The notes beneath the pieces are model-generated. The model was not told the DNA's origin, ran no database searches, and saw only the letters and a program-made list of their open reading frames with translations. 64,000 nucleotides of DNA from Balaenoptera acutorostrata (taxonomy: Eukaryota > Chordata > Mammalia > Artiodactyla > Balaenopteridae). A program made the translations under genes and the position numbers. This document shows positions 22,866-33,842 of this stretch, one piece after another. Location: contig NC_080074.1 of assembly GCF_949987535.1 (NCBI RefSeq), positions 36,625,641 to 36,689,640 of the forward strand, given 5' to 3'. Each line of letters starts with the position of its first letter. Position 1 is the first letter of the stretch.

Positions 22866-23715
22866 GTTTTAAAACTAAAATATGAAAATGCATATACTCT
22901 GATTTATGTTACAAATTAAAGCTAACTTAATTTAGGAGTAAAAAGTATTTTTCCAGCACTAATTTTCTGGAAGTTAACAAATTTTAAGTTCTTTTTCAGA
23001 ATTATGGTAAGTAAACTGTTAGTTTTACAAGTTTTTCAGATTTCTGAGAAGTACAGAGTATAAGCACTGGAAGGGACCCTAAAAATTAGAAGTGGGTGGA
23101 ATGAAGGGAAGAAAAGGGAAGGGAAAGGAGGAAGGAAAGACAAAAGGAAATAAGAGGAAAAGAAACATATAAAGAACTATCATACCTAGAAAAATAATAG
23201 GAATAAATCTCAAGCTGAAATCCTAATAATTGAATGATAAAAGCTTATATAAGATAAAGCCACATTATTACTTTTCACATGAAAACTAAAAATAAACTTG
23301 AAAAAGTCACATTAGGATAAATTCTCAAAGATTTATGAAGGATGACAGATACATAACTTCCTCGAGGATCAATCAGTACTGTTCCTTCACTACATTTGAA
23401 ATTTAGCATCATATTTTACACTTTGAGCATAATAAGCTCTCAAAACATGTTTGTAGTCAAATAACATAAAGCTGTCTTAGCTAGAGGGAAGGTTAACAAA
23501 AACATGAACCAACAGAAAAGTGTTGAAAAGTGGACTTCAGCATTTTGATATAGCATTATTTAAAAGTTATTTATTCAAATGGTCAGTAAACATTTCCTAT
23601 ACTCAGGTTCAACAACAAATAGCTAATGATCTATATAAACTATATACAAGACAATTTATAAAACAAAAAGTCACTGCCGCACAAAGTGTATAGAATCAAG
23701 TTGAGAAGAAAGAAC
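22866..23715. other. Anonymous sequence with a polypurine tract
   Basis: No gene. About 23091-23168 is a long G/A-only-rich strand segment (GAAGGGAAGAAAAGGGAAGG and onward), a possible mirror-repeat/H-DNA former. Confidence 0.5.
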
Positions 23716-24545
23716 ATTTATGTAGAAAGATTTTTTTAAAAATAAGGTGGGATTTATGCTTCTGACCAATTTGGAGTATTGGGGGCTAGATTTATCCTCC
23801 TGTCTAAAACCACATGAAAAATAAGCAAAATATAGGAAACAGTATTTTTAAAACACTGGCCATCAAGTGACAAAGGACAATGTGATCTCTGAGAGCAACA
23901 AATGAGGTGAGCCCCAGGATTGCACCCACATACTATATTCAGAGTCATTCCAGACCATGACACAGAGACAGTAATCCAGATGGAGCCCAACAGTCTTCTT
24001 AAATTGAGGAAATGGAGCTGAGAGCCAGGGGGACCAAAGTGGCTAGAATTCACAGGGCAGACTCCTGGTGAGGGGAGAGTTGCACAGAATAAATACCCCA
24101 GAGATCTGCAGAGGCCCCCCCACTTTGAATATTCCACAGAGTATTGAGCGGCACATGTGTGCGAAATTACTCAAAGCCAGGAAAGAACCACTCAAAAAGA
24201 TTAAAGGAAATACTACTCAGAGCAGACACAGGAACAGGAATAATGTGTATCCTTTTGCCAGAATGAAAACCTGTTAACTCATAGGACATTGGAGATTACA
24301 CTCGGAAAGATCTTGCCTCGGTAGTGGGGAATAAATAATTAGCCATAGACTAAACACTGCTCTGGTTCTACCTAATAAATCTTAGAGGCAAGACCTAAAA
24401 GTATCAGTTTTCCAAGTAACTCAACTATATCCCAGGAACAAAGCTCAAGAATACGTCTAGGAATATAAAAAAAATACCAACATCCAACAAGGTGAAATTC
24501 ACAATGTCTGTATCTAAACAATATATTGAAGAGCACTAGAAATAC
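23716..24545 (+). mobile_element. Old L1M-type 5' region fragment
   Basis: Shares a closely related block of about 170 bp (23716-23885) with the 5' UTR of the next L1 (24852-25025) in the same orientation. The 3' part, 'ggtgaaattcacaatgtctg' near 24491, resembles the 5' region of old L1M elements. It is best read as a separate truncated L1 5' end, though a duplicated 5' UTR unit of the same element is possible. Confidence 0.5.
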
Positions 24546-25046
24546 TATGTTGGTAAATACATATGATTTTTTTTCATTTTGTAAATTTACTTAAAAGAGA
24601 AAACTGGACTTCTGCTTCCAGGAAGATGCAGTAGAAGCACTTTTCTTTATTCCTTTGCTAAGTACAACTAAAAACTCTGAATGTTATATAAAAAACAAAT
24701 ATAAAAAGACTTTGAAAGGTAGAGAAAAGTCAGACTGGGTAGGGAAATAGGGACCCAAGGAATGACATGGTGGTGAGTTCCCTGGGTTCTCTTTTTGCCT
24801 TATAACATTACAAACTTGGAGCTACAGAAGCCAGCAACCCACAGAAAGGATATTTATGTAGAAAGTTATTATTTTTGAAAAAGTAAGATGGGATTTATGT
24901 CTGTGGCCAATGTGGGGTATCAGGGATTGGATTTATCCGCCTACCTAAAAGCACATGAAAAACAGTCAAAATATAGGAAACAGTGATTTTAAGAACAGTG
25001 GACATCAAGTGGCAAAGATGTTTAAGTGTGATAACACACATACCTG

Positions 25047-25050
<4 letters not shown>

Positions 25051-25080
<30 letters not shown>
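25051..25080. repeat. (CA)15 microsatellite in old L1 5' UTR
   Basis: Thirty bases of uninterrupted CA. Confidence 0.97.
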
Positions 25081-25081
<1 letters not shown>

Positions 25082-25619
25082 CTTCAAAGAAAGTCTGTGT
25101 GTTCTAATGATAAGGCAGAGAAAAGGGGCAGCCTAGTAAGACAGAAAAGTTTTACACAATAACTGTTCTACTCCAGCCAAACATGACAGAAAAAAAAACA
25201 AAAAACAAACCTGTGGTCACATATCACTGACTCCAGGAAAGGCTGATTGCAGAATCTAGACTTCTAACCTAGCCAGGATGTAATGAGTCATCCCAGCCCC
25301 TCCCCACTGCCAGGGTGGTGTCAGAGAAGCACAAGTAGGAAGCCAGGACTTTTATCCTTTCTAGGTGGTAAAAAGCCTCTACCCAAAGAGGTATCAATGA
25401 AAACCACCGGAGGAGCAGTAACAAGAAACCCCTGTCTCTCCAGCCAGGTTGATACAAGTGGGGGCCCAGAGGGGAGCTAGAACTCCCATTTCCATGCAGC
25501 AATAATTAGGAAACATTTTCTTTTATGTCAAGAGGCTGTGTGGGGAACCTTCACTGTAAGTCTCACCTTGCATAATGCAGTGATGCCCTCTTGCTTGCTA
25601 AAGTTAAGGTCAGAGAAAG

Positions 25620-26359
25620 CCACCTAAAATGGAAAGTTTAAACAAGATCCAGATACTCATAACATACAAAACATTCAGATTCCAATTGAAAATCATTTGT
25701 CATACCAAAACCCAGTAAAATTTCTACTTGAAGGAAAAAAACACAAATCAATAGATGCCAAGACTACATGACAGATAATTTAGAATTATCTAACAAAGAT
25801 ATAAAGCAGCCATCATACAAATGCTTCAATGAGCAAACAAAAACACGCTTAAGAGCAAATGAAAAAGATAGAAATTCTCAATAAAAAAATTAAAAGTATT
25901 ACCAAAAAATAGAGAAAATAGTAGATAATAAAAAGAAATAAATAGAAATTTTACAACTGAAAAATACAAAAACAAAAACCCAGTGGAGGGGATTAACAAT
26001 AGAATAGACAGGATAAAGAATCAGTGATGTTGAAGATAGAATAGAAATTTTCTAACATGAACAACAGAGAAAATAATACAGATACAGAACATCAGTGACC
26101 TGTGGAATTAGAACAAGAGATCTTACATTTGTGATATTTGGGTAATAGAGAGTAAAAGGGGGCAGGATGAGAAAAATATTCAAAGAAATAATGACAAAAC
26201 TGCACATTTGGCAAAAAACATAAGCCTAGAGATTCATAAACCTGAACAAACCCCAAGCAGGATAAACCAAAAGAAATCCACACCAAGACACATTTTAATC
26301 AAACTTCTGAAAAATAAGGACAGAGAAAAAACTTTAAGGCAGTGAGAGAGAAATGAGAA
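25620..26359 (+). pseudogene. Old L1 ORF1 remnant
   Basis: Nucleotide sequence follows the L1M ORF1 consensus: 'gccatcatacaaatgcttca', 'cagtggaggggattaacaat', 'ttggcaaaaaacataagcct', 'aaccccaagcaggataaacc', 'ccacaccaagacacatttta'. ORF1 normally encodes a trimeric coiled-coil RNA-binding protein that packages L1 RNA. Here indels and stops interrupt every frame, and it is cut off at about 26359 by the internal deletion, losing the C-terminal part. Non-functional. Confidence 0.75.
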
Positions 26360-27787
26360 GGAGAGGGAATACTCCCAAACTCACTTTATGAGGCCAGCAT
26401 CACCCTGACACCCGAGCCAAACAAAAACACCACAAGAAAATTACAAGGTAATATGTCTGATGAACATAGATGCAAAAATCCTCAAAAAAATACTAGCAAG
26501 CTGAATTCAACAACACATAAAACCATGATTAAGTGGGATTTACCCCTTGGGATGCAAGGTTAGTCTAACATAGGCAAACATTGATCAATGTGATGCAACA
26601 CATTAACAGAATTAAAACATAAAAACTACATGGTCATCTCAATAGATGCAGGAAAAAGAATCTGATAAAGTTCAACATCCATTCATGATAAACTCTCAAA
26701 AAATAGGGATGAAGGAAACTAACTCAACACAATAAAGGCCATGTTATGAAAATCTCACAGCTAACATGATAATCAGTGGGGAAAACGGAAAGCTTTTTCC
26801 TCTAAGATCTCATATAAGGCAAGGATGCCGGCTCTTGCCACTTCTATTCAAGAGTACTGAAAGTCCAAACAAGAAATAGAATGCATCCAAATTAGAAAGA
26901 AAGCAAAATCTCTGTTTACAAATGACATGATTCTATATGTAGAAAACCCTAAAGCCTCCAAAAAAGTCTGTTAGAATAAACAAATTCAGTAAAGTTGCAG
27001 AATAAAAAATCGATGTACAAAAATCAGTTGTATTTTTTTACACCAACAATAATTACCCAAAAAAGAAATCAAGAAAACTATCCCATTTTATGTTGGTATA
27101 AAATAGAATAAAATACTTAGGAACAAATTCGACCAAAGAGGTGAAAAATATCCACTGAAAACTAAAACACTGATGAAAAAAATTGAAGAAGAATGCAAAT
27201 AAATGGAAAGATATCCCATGTTCATGGATCAGAAAAATTAATAGTATTAAAATGTCCATACTACCCAACATGATACAGGATTCAACACAATTCCTATCAA
27301 AATTCCAATGGCATTTTCACAGAAATTTTTTTAAAAAATTCTAAAATATGTATGGAACCACAAAAGACCCTAAATAGTCAAAGCAATCCTGAGGCATCAA
27401 ATTCCTGATTTCAAGTTAGATTACAAAGCAATAGTAATCAAAATAGTATGGTACTGGCATAAATACAGACATGTTAACAAATGGAACAGAATAGAGAGCC
27501 CAGAAATAAACCCAAGCATATTCAGTCAACTAATTTCTGACAGGGGTGCCAAGAATACACAATGGGGATAGGAGAGTCACTTAATAAATAGTGTTGGGAA
27601 AACTGGATAACCACATACAAAAGAATAAACTTGGACCTCTATTTTAAATCATACTAAAAAATCAACTCATAATGAATTAAAGAATTAAACATAAGACTTG
27701 AAGCCATAAAAATCCTAGAAAAGAAATAGGGAAAATCTCTTAGACTTTGGTTTTGGCAATAATTTTTTAGATATGACACCAAAAAAA

Positions 27788-27820
<33 letters not shown>

Positions 27821-28620
27821 GAAAAGAAAAAGGCAAAAAAGCAAAAATAAACAAATGGGATTACATCAAACTAAAAAGCTTCTGCACAGCAAAGGAAATA
27901 ATCAACAGAGTGAAAAGGCAACCTACAATATGGGAGAAAATATTTGCAAGCAATTTAGTTGCTAATGGATTAATATACAAAATATATACAAAGAACTGAT
28001 ACAACTCAGTATCAAACAAAAAACAAAAAACAAACCCCACAACTAATCCAATTTAAAAATGAGCAAAGGATCTGCAAAACATTTCTCCAAAGAAAACATA
28101 TAAATGGTCAACAGGTATATGAAAAAAAATGTTTAACGTCACTAGTCATCCGGGAAATGCAAGTCAAAAACACAGTGAAGTGATATAACCTCATGCCTGT
28201 CAGAATTGCTATTATTAAAAAAAAAAAAAAATTCAAGTGTTGGCAAGGACGTGGAGAAAAGGGAAGCCTCATGCACTGTCACTGGGAATGTAAATTGGTA
28301 CAGATATTGTGAAAAAGAGTATAGAGGTTCTTCAAATAGAAAAAATAGAATGACTGTATGATCAAGCAATCTCTCTTCTGGGTATATACCCAAAGGAAAT
28401 GAAATCAGTAACTTGAAGAGATATGTGCATTCCCATGTTCAGTGCAGCATTATTTACTATAGCCAAGATATGAGAACAACCTAAGTATCCACTGGTAGAT
28501 GCATGGATAAAGAAATGGTATATATATATATATTCAAACTTAAAAAAGAAAATCCTGCTATTTGCAACAACATGAATGAACATGGAAGACATTATCCTAA
28601 GTGAAATAAGTCAGACACAG
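26360..28620 (+). pseudogene. Old L1 ORF2 remnant (partial reverse transcriptase to C-terminus)
   Basis: Starts in the middle of ORF2 ('tactcccaaactcactttat', 'aggccagcatcaccctgaca'). It passes the reverse transcriptase region ('tctcaatagatgcaggaaaa', about 26636; catalytic FxDDM region near 26920-26935 as 'caaatgacatgattctatat', where the second Asp codon is not preserved in an obvious frame) and the C-terminal region ('ggcaaggacgtggagaaaag', about 28242). Many frameshifts and stops. Encodes nothing. Confidence 0.75.
27781..27830. repeat. Poly(A)/(GAAAA)n expansion inside L1
   Basis: A 26-base A run followed by GAAA/GAAAA units, at a place where the L1 ORF2 consensus has only a short A-rich codon stretch ('gacaccaaaag'). 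Confidence 0.9.
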
Positions 28621-28873
28621 GGGAAAAAAAATGCATGATCACACTTACATGTGAAATCTAAAACAGTCAAATACATAGAAGCAAAGAGTAGAATGGTGGT
28701 TACAAGGAACAAGGAGGTGAGGGAAACAGGGAGATGTTGCTCAAACGGTACAAAACTGCAGTTATGTAGAAGGAATGATTCTAGATGTCTAATGCACAAC
28801 GTGATGACTATAGTTAACAATACTGTGCTGAATAATGGAAATCTGCTGAGAGTTGATTTCAGGTGCTCTCATT

Positions 28874-28898
28874 ACACACACACACACACACACACACA
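28874..28898. repeat. (AC)n microsatellite in L1 3' UTR
   Basis: Uninterrupted AC run. Confidence 0.95.
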
Positions 28899-29329
28899 AA
28901 TGGTAACTATGTTAGAAGATATATTAATTAGCTTGACTGTAGTGATAATTTCACAATGTGTATGTTTATATATATATATCAAATTATGCTGTAAACCTTA
29001 AATATATACAGTTTTTATCAAAAAATTAAAACAAATTATAAACATAATACTTGACTAAGTTATTGGAAAATTTTTCAAAGTATGTTTTGGCAAATTGATT
29101 TTCTGAAACTTTTATAAAAACCTATGAAATCTGATATATCTGATTAAATTTAACTAAAATTCCTAATCGCACATGTTGCAACTGTGAAATACTGGATTTT
29201 GAAGGTCATTGTGAAGAAAAATCTAACACACCTTATTCATGATTCTGATGTGGATTATATTTTAAATGGATAATATTTTGGATTTTCTGGGTTAACTAAA
29301 AATGTTATTAAAAAATAACAATAATATTA

Positions 29330-29775
29330 GCATATAATGTAAGTGGTTTAAAACCCTTCAAATAAAAGGCAGAAATTGTCAAATTGAATAAAAGAGAAAG
29401 CACCAACCACGAGAAATTTTCTTTTAAAATAAAGACATATAGGTAACAGGTTTAAGAATGGATAAAGATATAACATGACAGCAATAATCAAGTAGAGTCT
29501 CAACATTAATATCAGTCAAGTAGATCAGAGCTAAGAATATCATCAGGGATAAAGAAAGTCATTTCATAATAATAAAGGAGTCAATTCATCAAAAGAACAT
29601 ACAGTGTTCTTTATGCATCCACTAACAGAGCTTTGAAATGCATGAAGCAAAAACTAGAACAGCAAAGAGACAAAAACAAATCTGAATTACAGCTGGATAA
29701 TTCAATAATGCTCTCTCATAAATTATGGAACAAATGGACAAAATATCTGTAAGAACATAAAATATTTGGGTTTTT
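29330..29775 (+). mobile_element. Old L1 ORF2 endonuclease-region fragment
   Basis: Decayed start of ORF2: 'ataatgtaagtggtttaaaa' (the N-V-N-G region in intact copies), 'ggcagaaattgtcaaattga', 'gataaagaaagtcatttcat', 'ggagtcaattcatcaaaaga'. The order matches the L1 endonuclease domain. Frameshifted and not coding. Confidence 0.65.
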
Positions 29776-29797
29776 AAAATGCATTTGAAACTAAGAG

Positions 29798-29879
29798 ATC
29801 AGCAACTTAATCATATGAATTTCCCGGATGACTAGTGACATTAAACATTTTTTTTCATATATCAGCAACTTAATCATAT
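29798..29879. repeat. 42-bp inverted templated insertion between 19-bp direct repeats
   Basis: ATCAGCAACTTAATCATAT occurs exactly at 29798-29816 and 29861-29879. Between them lie two bases (GA) and 29819-29860, which is the reverse complement of 28117-28158 with one difference in 42. The donor is L1 ORF2 sequence, but the match includes bases that differ from the L1 consensus as I recall it (the CCGGG and the eight-A run), so the nearby copy is the likely template. Confidence 0.85.
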
Positions 29880-29915
29880 ATATATCTATATATATATATA
29901 TAGATATATATATAC
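29876..29915. repeat. (AT)n palindromic tract
   Basis: AT-repeat stretch interrupted by TCTA and TAGA, giving a self-complementary sequence just right of the direct repeat. Confidence 0.85.
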
Positions 29916-30095
29916 ACAGTGTTCATTAACAGATGAATAGATAAAAATGTGGTATATATACACAATGGAGTATTACTCAGCCACAAAAAAGAGTGAAATT
30001 CTGCCATTTGCAATAGTGTGGATGGATCTAGAGAGTATTGTGATTAGTGAAATAAGTCAGACAGAGAAAGACAAATACTCTTTTTTGTTTTTGCT
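29916..30095 (+). mobile_element. Old L1 ORF2 3' fragment
   Basis: Frame from 29947 reads [20 protein letters not shown] and then ISEISQTEKDKYS, the last part of L1 ORF2p. It stops abruptly at 'gacaaatactc', with no L1 3' UTR attached. It may be the far end of the same old L1 as 29330-29775 with an internal deletion. Confidence 0.75.
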
Positions 30096-30479
30096 TGTTT
30101 GCTTTGTTCTGAAAACTGTGAACATCTGGCAATGCTAGGCACATTTTCCCCCAAGGAAACACCTTTGTCACTTTTCCAACTAAGGCAGTTACACTGGCCA
30201 GTTCTACAGTAGCTGCTCGACTTTGTTCATTGAGTATTAATTGCCATCTACCATCATAGTCACAGTGTTATTTTCCTTACAGTAAAGAGGAAAAAAAAAT
30301 GTTTCTCGTGAGCTTCATTCACTAACATTCCCTGCTTTGGTCCTGGGGCACTTTCAATGCCTGCTATATAGACTGTTATTAAGATCTTAACTGATTAAAA
30401 CTTTGATTTTTCTTGGTCTTCTTAGGGTAATACACCCAATGGCAAGCTCTGTACCCATGGGTACCTCTGTACCCCTGGG
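30096..30479. other. Anonymous sequence
   Basis: No feature recognised. The 30440-30480 part repeats GGTACC/GTACCC-like words but forms no clear element. Confidence 0.4.
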
Positions 30480-30489
30480 CTCGACATCT

Positions 30490-30773
30490 GTGGACAAAAA
30501 CAAAACACAGAACAAAAATGTTCTGAAAACAAATTCCAGAAATTTCCAAAAATCAAAACTTGAATTTGCCATGCACCTGTAAATAGTTACGTAGCATTTA
30601 CATTTTTAGGTATTATAAGTAACCTAGAGATGATTTAAAGTATACGGGAGGATAAGCATAGCTTACATGCAAATGCATCTTTTTATATAAGGGACTTGAG
30701 CATCTGTGGATTTTGGTATCCAAGGAAGGTCCTGGAACTCATCCCCCTTGTATACTGAGGGACAACTGTATAC
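30490..30773 (+). mobile_element. Tigger/MER2-type DNA transposon 3' end
   Basis: Matches the MER2/Tigger terminal region: 'tccagaaatttccaaaaatc', 'ttaaagtatacgggaggata', 'tatataagggacttgagcat', and the terminal 'ctgagggacaactgta'. This is the inverted-repeat end followed by the TA target dinucleotide at 30772-30773. The left part is degraded and the transposase is absent, so it is a non-autonomous fossil of a pogo-like cut-and-paste element. The left boundary is uncertain. Confidence 0.7.
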
Positions 30774-31249
30774 TTTAACAGTAACATTGCCAAGTAGGAA
30801 ACATGCAAACTGGTACCCTTGGAAGTATACTGATGTTGCTGCATAGGAGACCTGTATTCGGTTTGGGGGCTCAAAAGAAGCATCTCTTCCTTGACAAATG
30901 GAGCAAAAATAAAAGCTTTCCCTTTGCCCCTCTGTGATAGAGAATGGAGTTAGCAGAGAGAAATTGTGGTTAACAAGTAAAGAACAGGAAGTCAGTATTT
31001 TATAAGACATATTAGAGGGAAGAAAGTCTTTCATAGAAAACAAAAAATAGTCAAAGCAAGTTAGACTTTAAACACTGGCAAAAACAATAATAAATGCTTA
31101 CTGTGAAATATAATTTGGCTCCTGATGGGACAACTATAAGTTTGAGAGTTATTTTTAAATATCAGTGCTTTGAAAAATAATTGAGACTGGAAAGCAGTAA
31201 GAGGACCCTTGATCAGAGTGGCATTTGAATCCTTCCTTAAAAATAAGTC
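30774..31249. other. Anonymous sequence, no feature recognised
   Basis: A 126-codon antisense ORF (30663-31043) crosses the transposon end and has no recognisable domain. Confidence 0.45.
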
Positions 31250-31435
31250 TAACATTTATATGAGCTAGGAACTATGCTAATCCTCACAGAAACTCTCTTA
31301 GGTACAATTTCTTCATTATTCATATGAAGAAACTGAGGCACAAAAGGGTAAGGAAATACCTGTTCCAATGTGCAAATTCAAATCCGTATGATCCCAGAGC
31401 TCTTGTTCTTGCCCACTTCACTGTACTACCTTTCT
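31250..31435 (-). mobile_element. MIR SINE fragment (reverse)
   Basis: Contains 'atgaagaaactgaggcacaa', 'aagggtaaggaaatacctgt', 'attcaaatccgtatgatccc' and 'agagctcttgttcttgccca', following reversed MIR (GAGGAAACTGAGGCACAGAG...). Confidence 0.75.
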
Positions 31436-32725
31436 CTTCCCTTCATGTCAAGGAACAGAATACTGAAACAAGAACTCTAAGTACACTGCTTATGTCTGTT
31501 GTATGTATATATTTATACTTAAATTGATACACAACCATCAAATCATTATACTCATTCTAAGGAATAATTGATCTTCTCCAGGCAGAAGCCATTACAATGA
31601 AAAGATTCCTGGATCAGTCTGAAAACAACCTAGAACAAGTGGATGCAAAGTTGTCAAACGAGCCTGGAATCTAGGAGCATTCAGATAACTCAATTTGTCT
31701 ATGACCCTGTATTGGGACACAAACACTGTTTAATACTCTCAGATTCCCTCAATTGCCTCATTCTTCCTCTCCTACAAACCACACTGGACTCAGATGAAAC
31801 ATCACACCATGGGTTATAGGATCTGGTTTTCTGATTTAACTAGCAAGGCACTTTCTCTCTGGGAGTAGAAAAGAGTAAATGTTGACCACAGGAAACGAGA
31901 GATTTACTTTCCTGATGACTACTCCCAGTGACAGTTTCTCCTTGCACTCTGATGAAGTTCTGACTGCCAAGCAAATAAGCATAGTGAGTGGCCTGCTTAT
32001 TGTGAGACAGGAGCCTAAAGTCAATGCATAACATCTTCCCTTTATGGACTTGGCTTTCCTTTTTCCTTGTCAGTACTCTGGGTTTGCACTTCCCAGATAC
32101 CTATCAGTCCTTTAATCCTTACTTTAGACACAACTTTCCAGAGGACCCAGCCTAAGAAAATTGATACTGGAAATTGTTATATAAAATTGAACCATGGAAT
32201 AATGTTTTACAATTGGATGGCTCACTTGTTTGAAAACAATTTCTTGTAATAAGGAGGATAGTATGAGCTGCATATACACTGCTGCGTTAACTCGTAGAGT
32301 ACCTACCTCTACCTTATTCTGTCCAATCCCATTGTCAGTAGTGCTGAGTCTTTCCAATCTCACCAAAACATACTGTGTTCATGGAGCTTGCTTGTGTTCA
32401 GACAATTGGATAAGATGTGGTCCACAAATCATATGTCAATCAGGAATGGCAGACAAAGACTAGGCAGACACTGCATAGCCATTGGTGGTTGGTAGTCTTC
32501 ATTCATTGATAGCTCAGTGCTGAAGCAGCATTTACTATCTCTCTGATCCTAGAAATAAAAGGTCCATCTTTCCATGCTCCATTTAATTGACATCTATTTG
32601 GGGACAGCTTCTGGCCATGTCTCTTTTACCATGAGTACCTTTTTAATTTTCTTTGCATATCATATGACCTGATACTCCTTTCCAACTAATGAGACAAATA
32701 AAATGGTATAGAAACTTTGTTTGTT
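31436..32725. other. Anonymous sequence, no feature recognised
   Basis: Several 60-80 codon ORFs on both strands, none with recognisable domains. This is the left flank of the 5.3-kb L1 insertion. Confidence 0.4.
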
Positions 32726-32879
32726 AAGACATGACCTGAGTCAGCTCTACCCACCACCAGAGCCTCCCATCAAGCCTCTTAGATAGCCTCAACCACCAGA
32801 GGGCAGACAGCAGAAGCAAGAAAAACTACAATCCTGCAGCCTGTGGAACAAAAACCACATTTACAGAAAGATAGACAAG

Positions 32880-33784
32880 ATGAAAAGGCAGAGGGCTATA
32901 TATCAGATGACGGAACAAGATAAAACCCCAGAAAAACAACTAAATGAAGTGGAGATAGGCAACCTTCCAGAAAAAGAATTCAGAATAATGATAGTGAAGA
33001 TGATCCAGGACCTCGGAATAAGAATGGAGGCAAAGATCGAGAAGATGCAAGAAATGTTTAACAAAGACCTAGAAGAATTAAAGAACAAACAAACAGAGAT
33101 GAACAATACAATAACTGAAATGAAAACTACACTAGAAGGAATCAATAGCAGAATAACTGAGGCAGAAGAACGGATAAGTGCCCTGGAAGACAGAATGGTG
33201 GAATTCACTGCTGTGGAACAGACTAAAGAAAAAAGAATGAAAAGAAATGAAGACAGCCTAAGAGACCTCTGGGACAACATTAAACACAACAACATTCGCA
33301 TTATAGGGGTCCCAGAAGGAGAAGAGAGAGAGAAAGGACCCGAGAAAATATCTGATGAGATTATAATCGAAAACTTCCCTAACATGGGAAAGGAAATAGC
33401 CACCCAAGTCAGGAAGCGCAGCGAGTCCCATACAGGATAAACCCAAGGAGAAACACACAGAGACACATAGTAATCAAATTGGCAAAAATTAAAGACAAAG
33501 AAAAATTATTGAAAGCAGCAAGGGAAAAATGACAAATAACATACAAGGGAACTCCCATAAGGTTAACAGCTGATTTCTCAGCAGAAACTCTACAAGCCAG
33601 AAGGGAGTGGCATGATATACTTAAAGTGATGAAAGGGAAGAACCTACAACCAAGATTACCCTACCTGGCAAGGATCTCATTCAGATTTGATGGAGAAAAC
33701 AAAAGCTTTATAGACAAGTAAAAGCTAAGAGAATTCAGCACCACCAAACCACCTCTACAACAAATGCTAAGGGAACTTCTCTAA
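32880..33784 (+). pseudogene. L1 ORF1 with frameshift and stops
   Basis: ORF1p is the trimeric RNA-binding chaperone of the L1 particle. From ATG 32880 the frame stays open for 186 codons to TAA at 33438-33440. Residues about 35-125 are a heptad-patterned coiled coil (KIEKMQEMFNKDLEELKNKQ and onward), followed by the RNA-recognition-like region starting IRIIGVPEGEE. A 1-nt deletion near 33410 (gtcagg where the full-length copy at 52010 has gtccagg) shifts the frame. The remainder up to TAA 33782-33784 continues in another frame and has two in-frame stops (near 33529 and 33719). Inactive. Confidence 0.92.
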
Positions 33785-33842
33785 GTGGGAAACACAAGAG
33801 AAGAAAAGGACCTACAAAAACAAACCCAAAACAATTAAGAAA

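Larger units (their letters stand above)
24607..29035 (+). mobile_element. Old L1 (L1MA/MB-type) with large internal deletion
   Basis: Begins with the L1M 5' start wording GGACTTCTGCTTCCAGGAAG at 24608 and runs through 5' UTR, ORF1 remnant, a junction near 26359, ORF2 remnant and 3' UTR ending about 29035. Compared with the L1 at 32739-38039, roughly 1.8 kb (the end of ORF1, the spacer, the endonuclease and the start of the reverse transcriptase) is missing at the junction. It carries (CA)n runs at 25051-25080 and 28874-28898 and an A-run expanded into (GAAAA)n at 27781-27830. No clear TSD was seen. Subfamily call is from memory. Confidence 0.75.

Noticed and set aside
23754..24137. 127-codon antisense ORF
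   Set aside because: Lies within an old L1 5' region and has no recognisable domain.
30663..31043. 126-codon antisense ORF
   Set aside because: Begins in anonymous sequence and runs into the Tigger/MER2-type end; no domain.
32903..33466. 187-codon antisense ORF
   Set aside because: Shadow of L1 ORF1 on the opposite strand; the same antisense openness appears in the other L1 (51584-51886).
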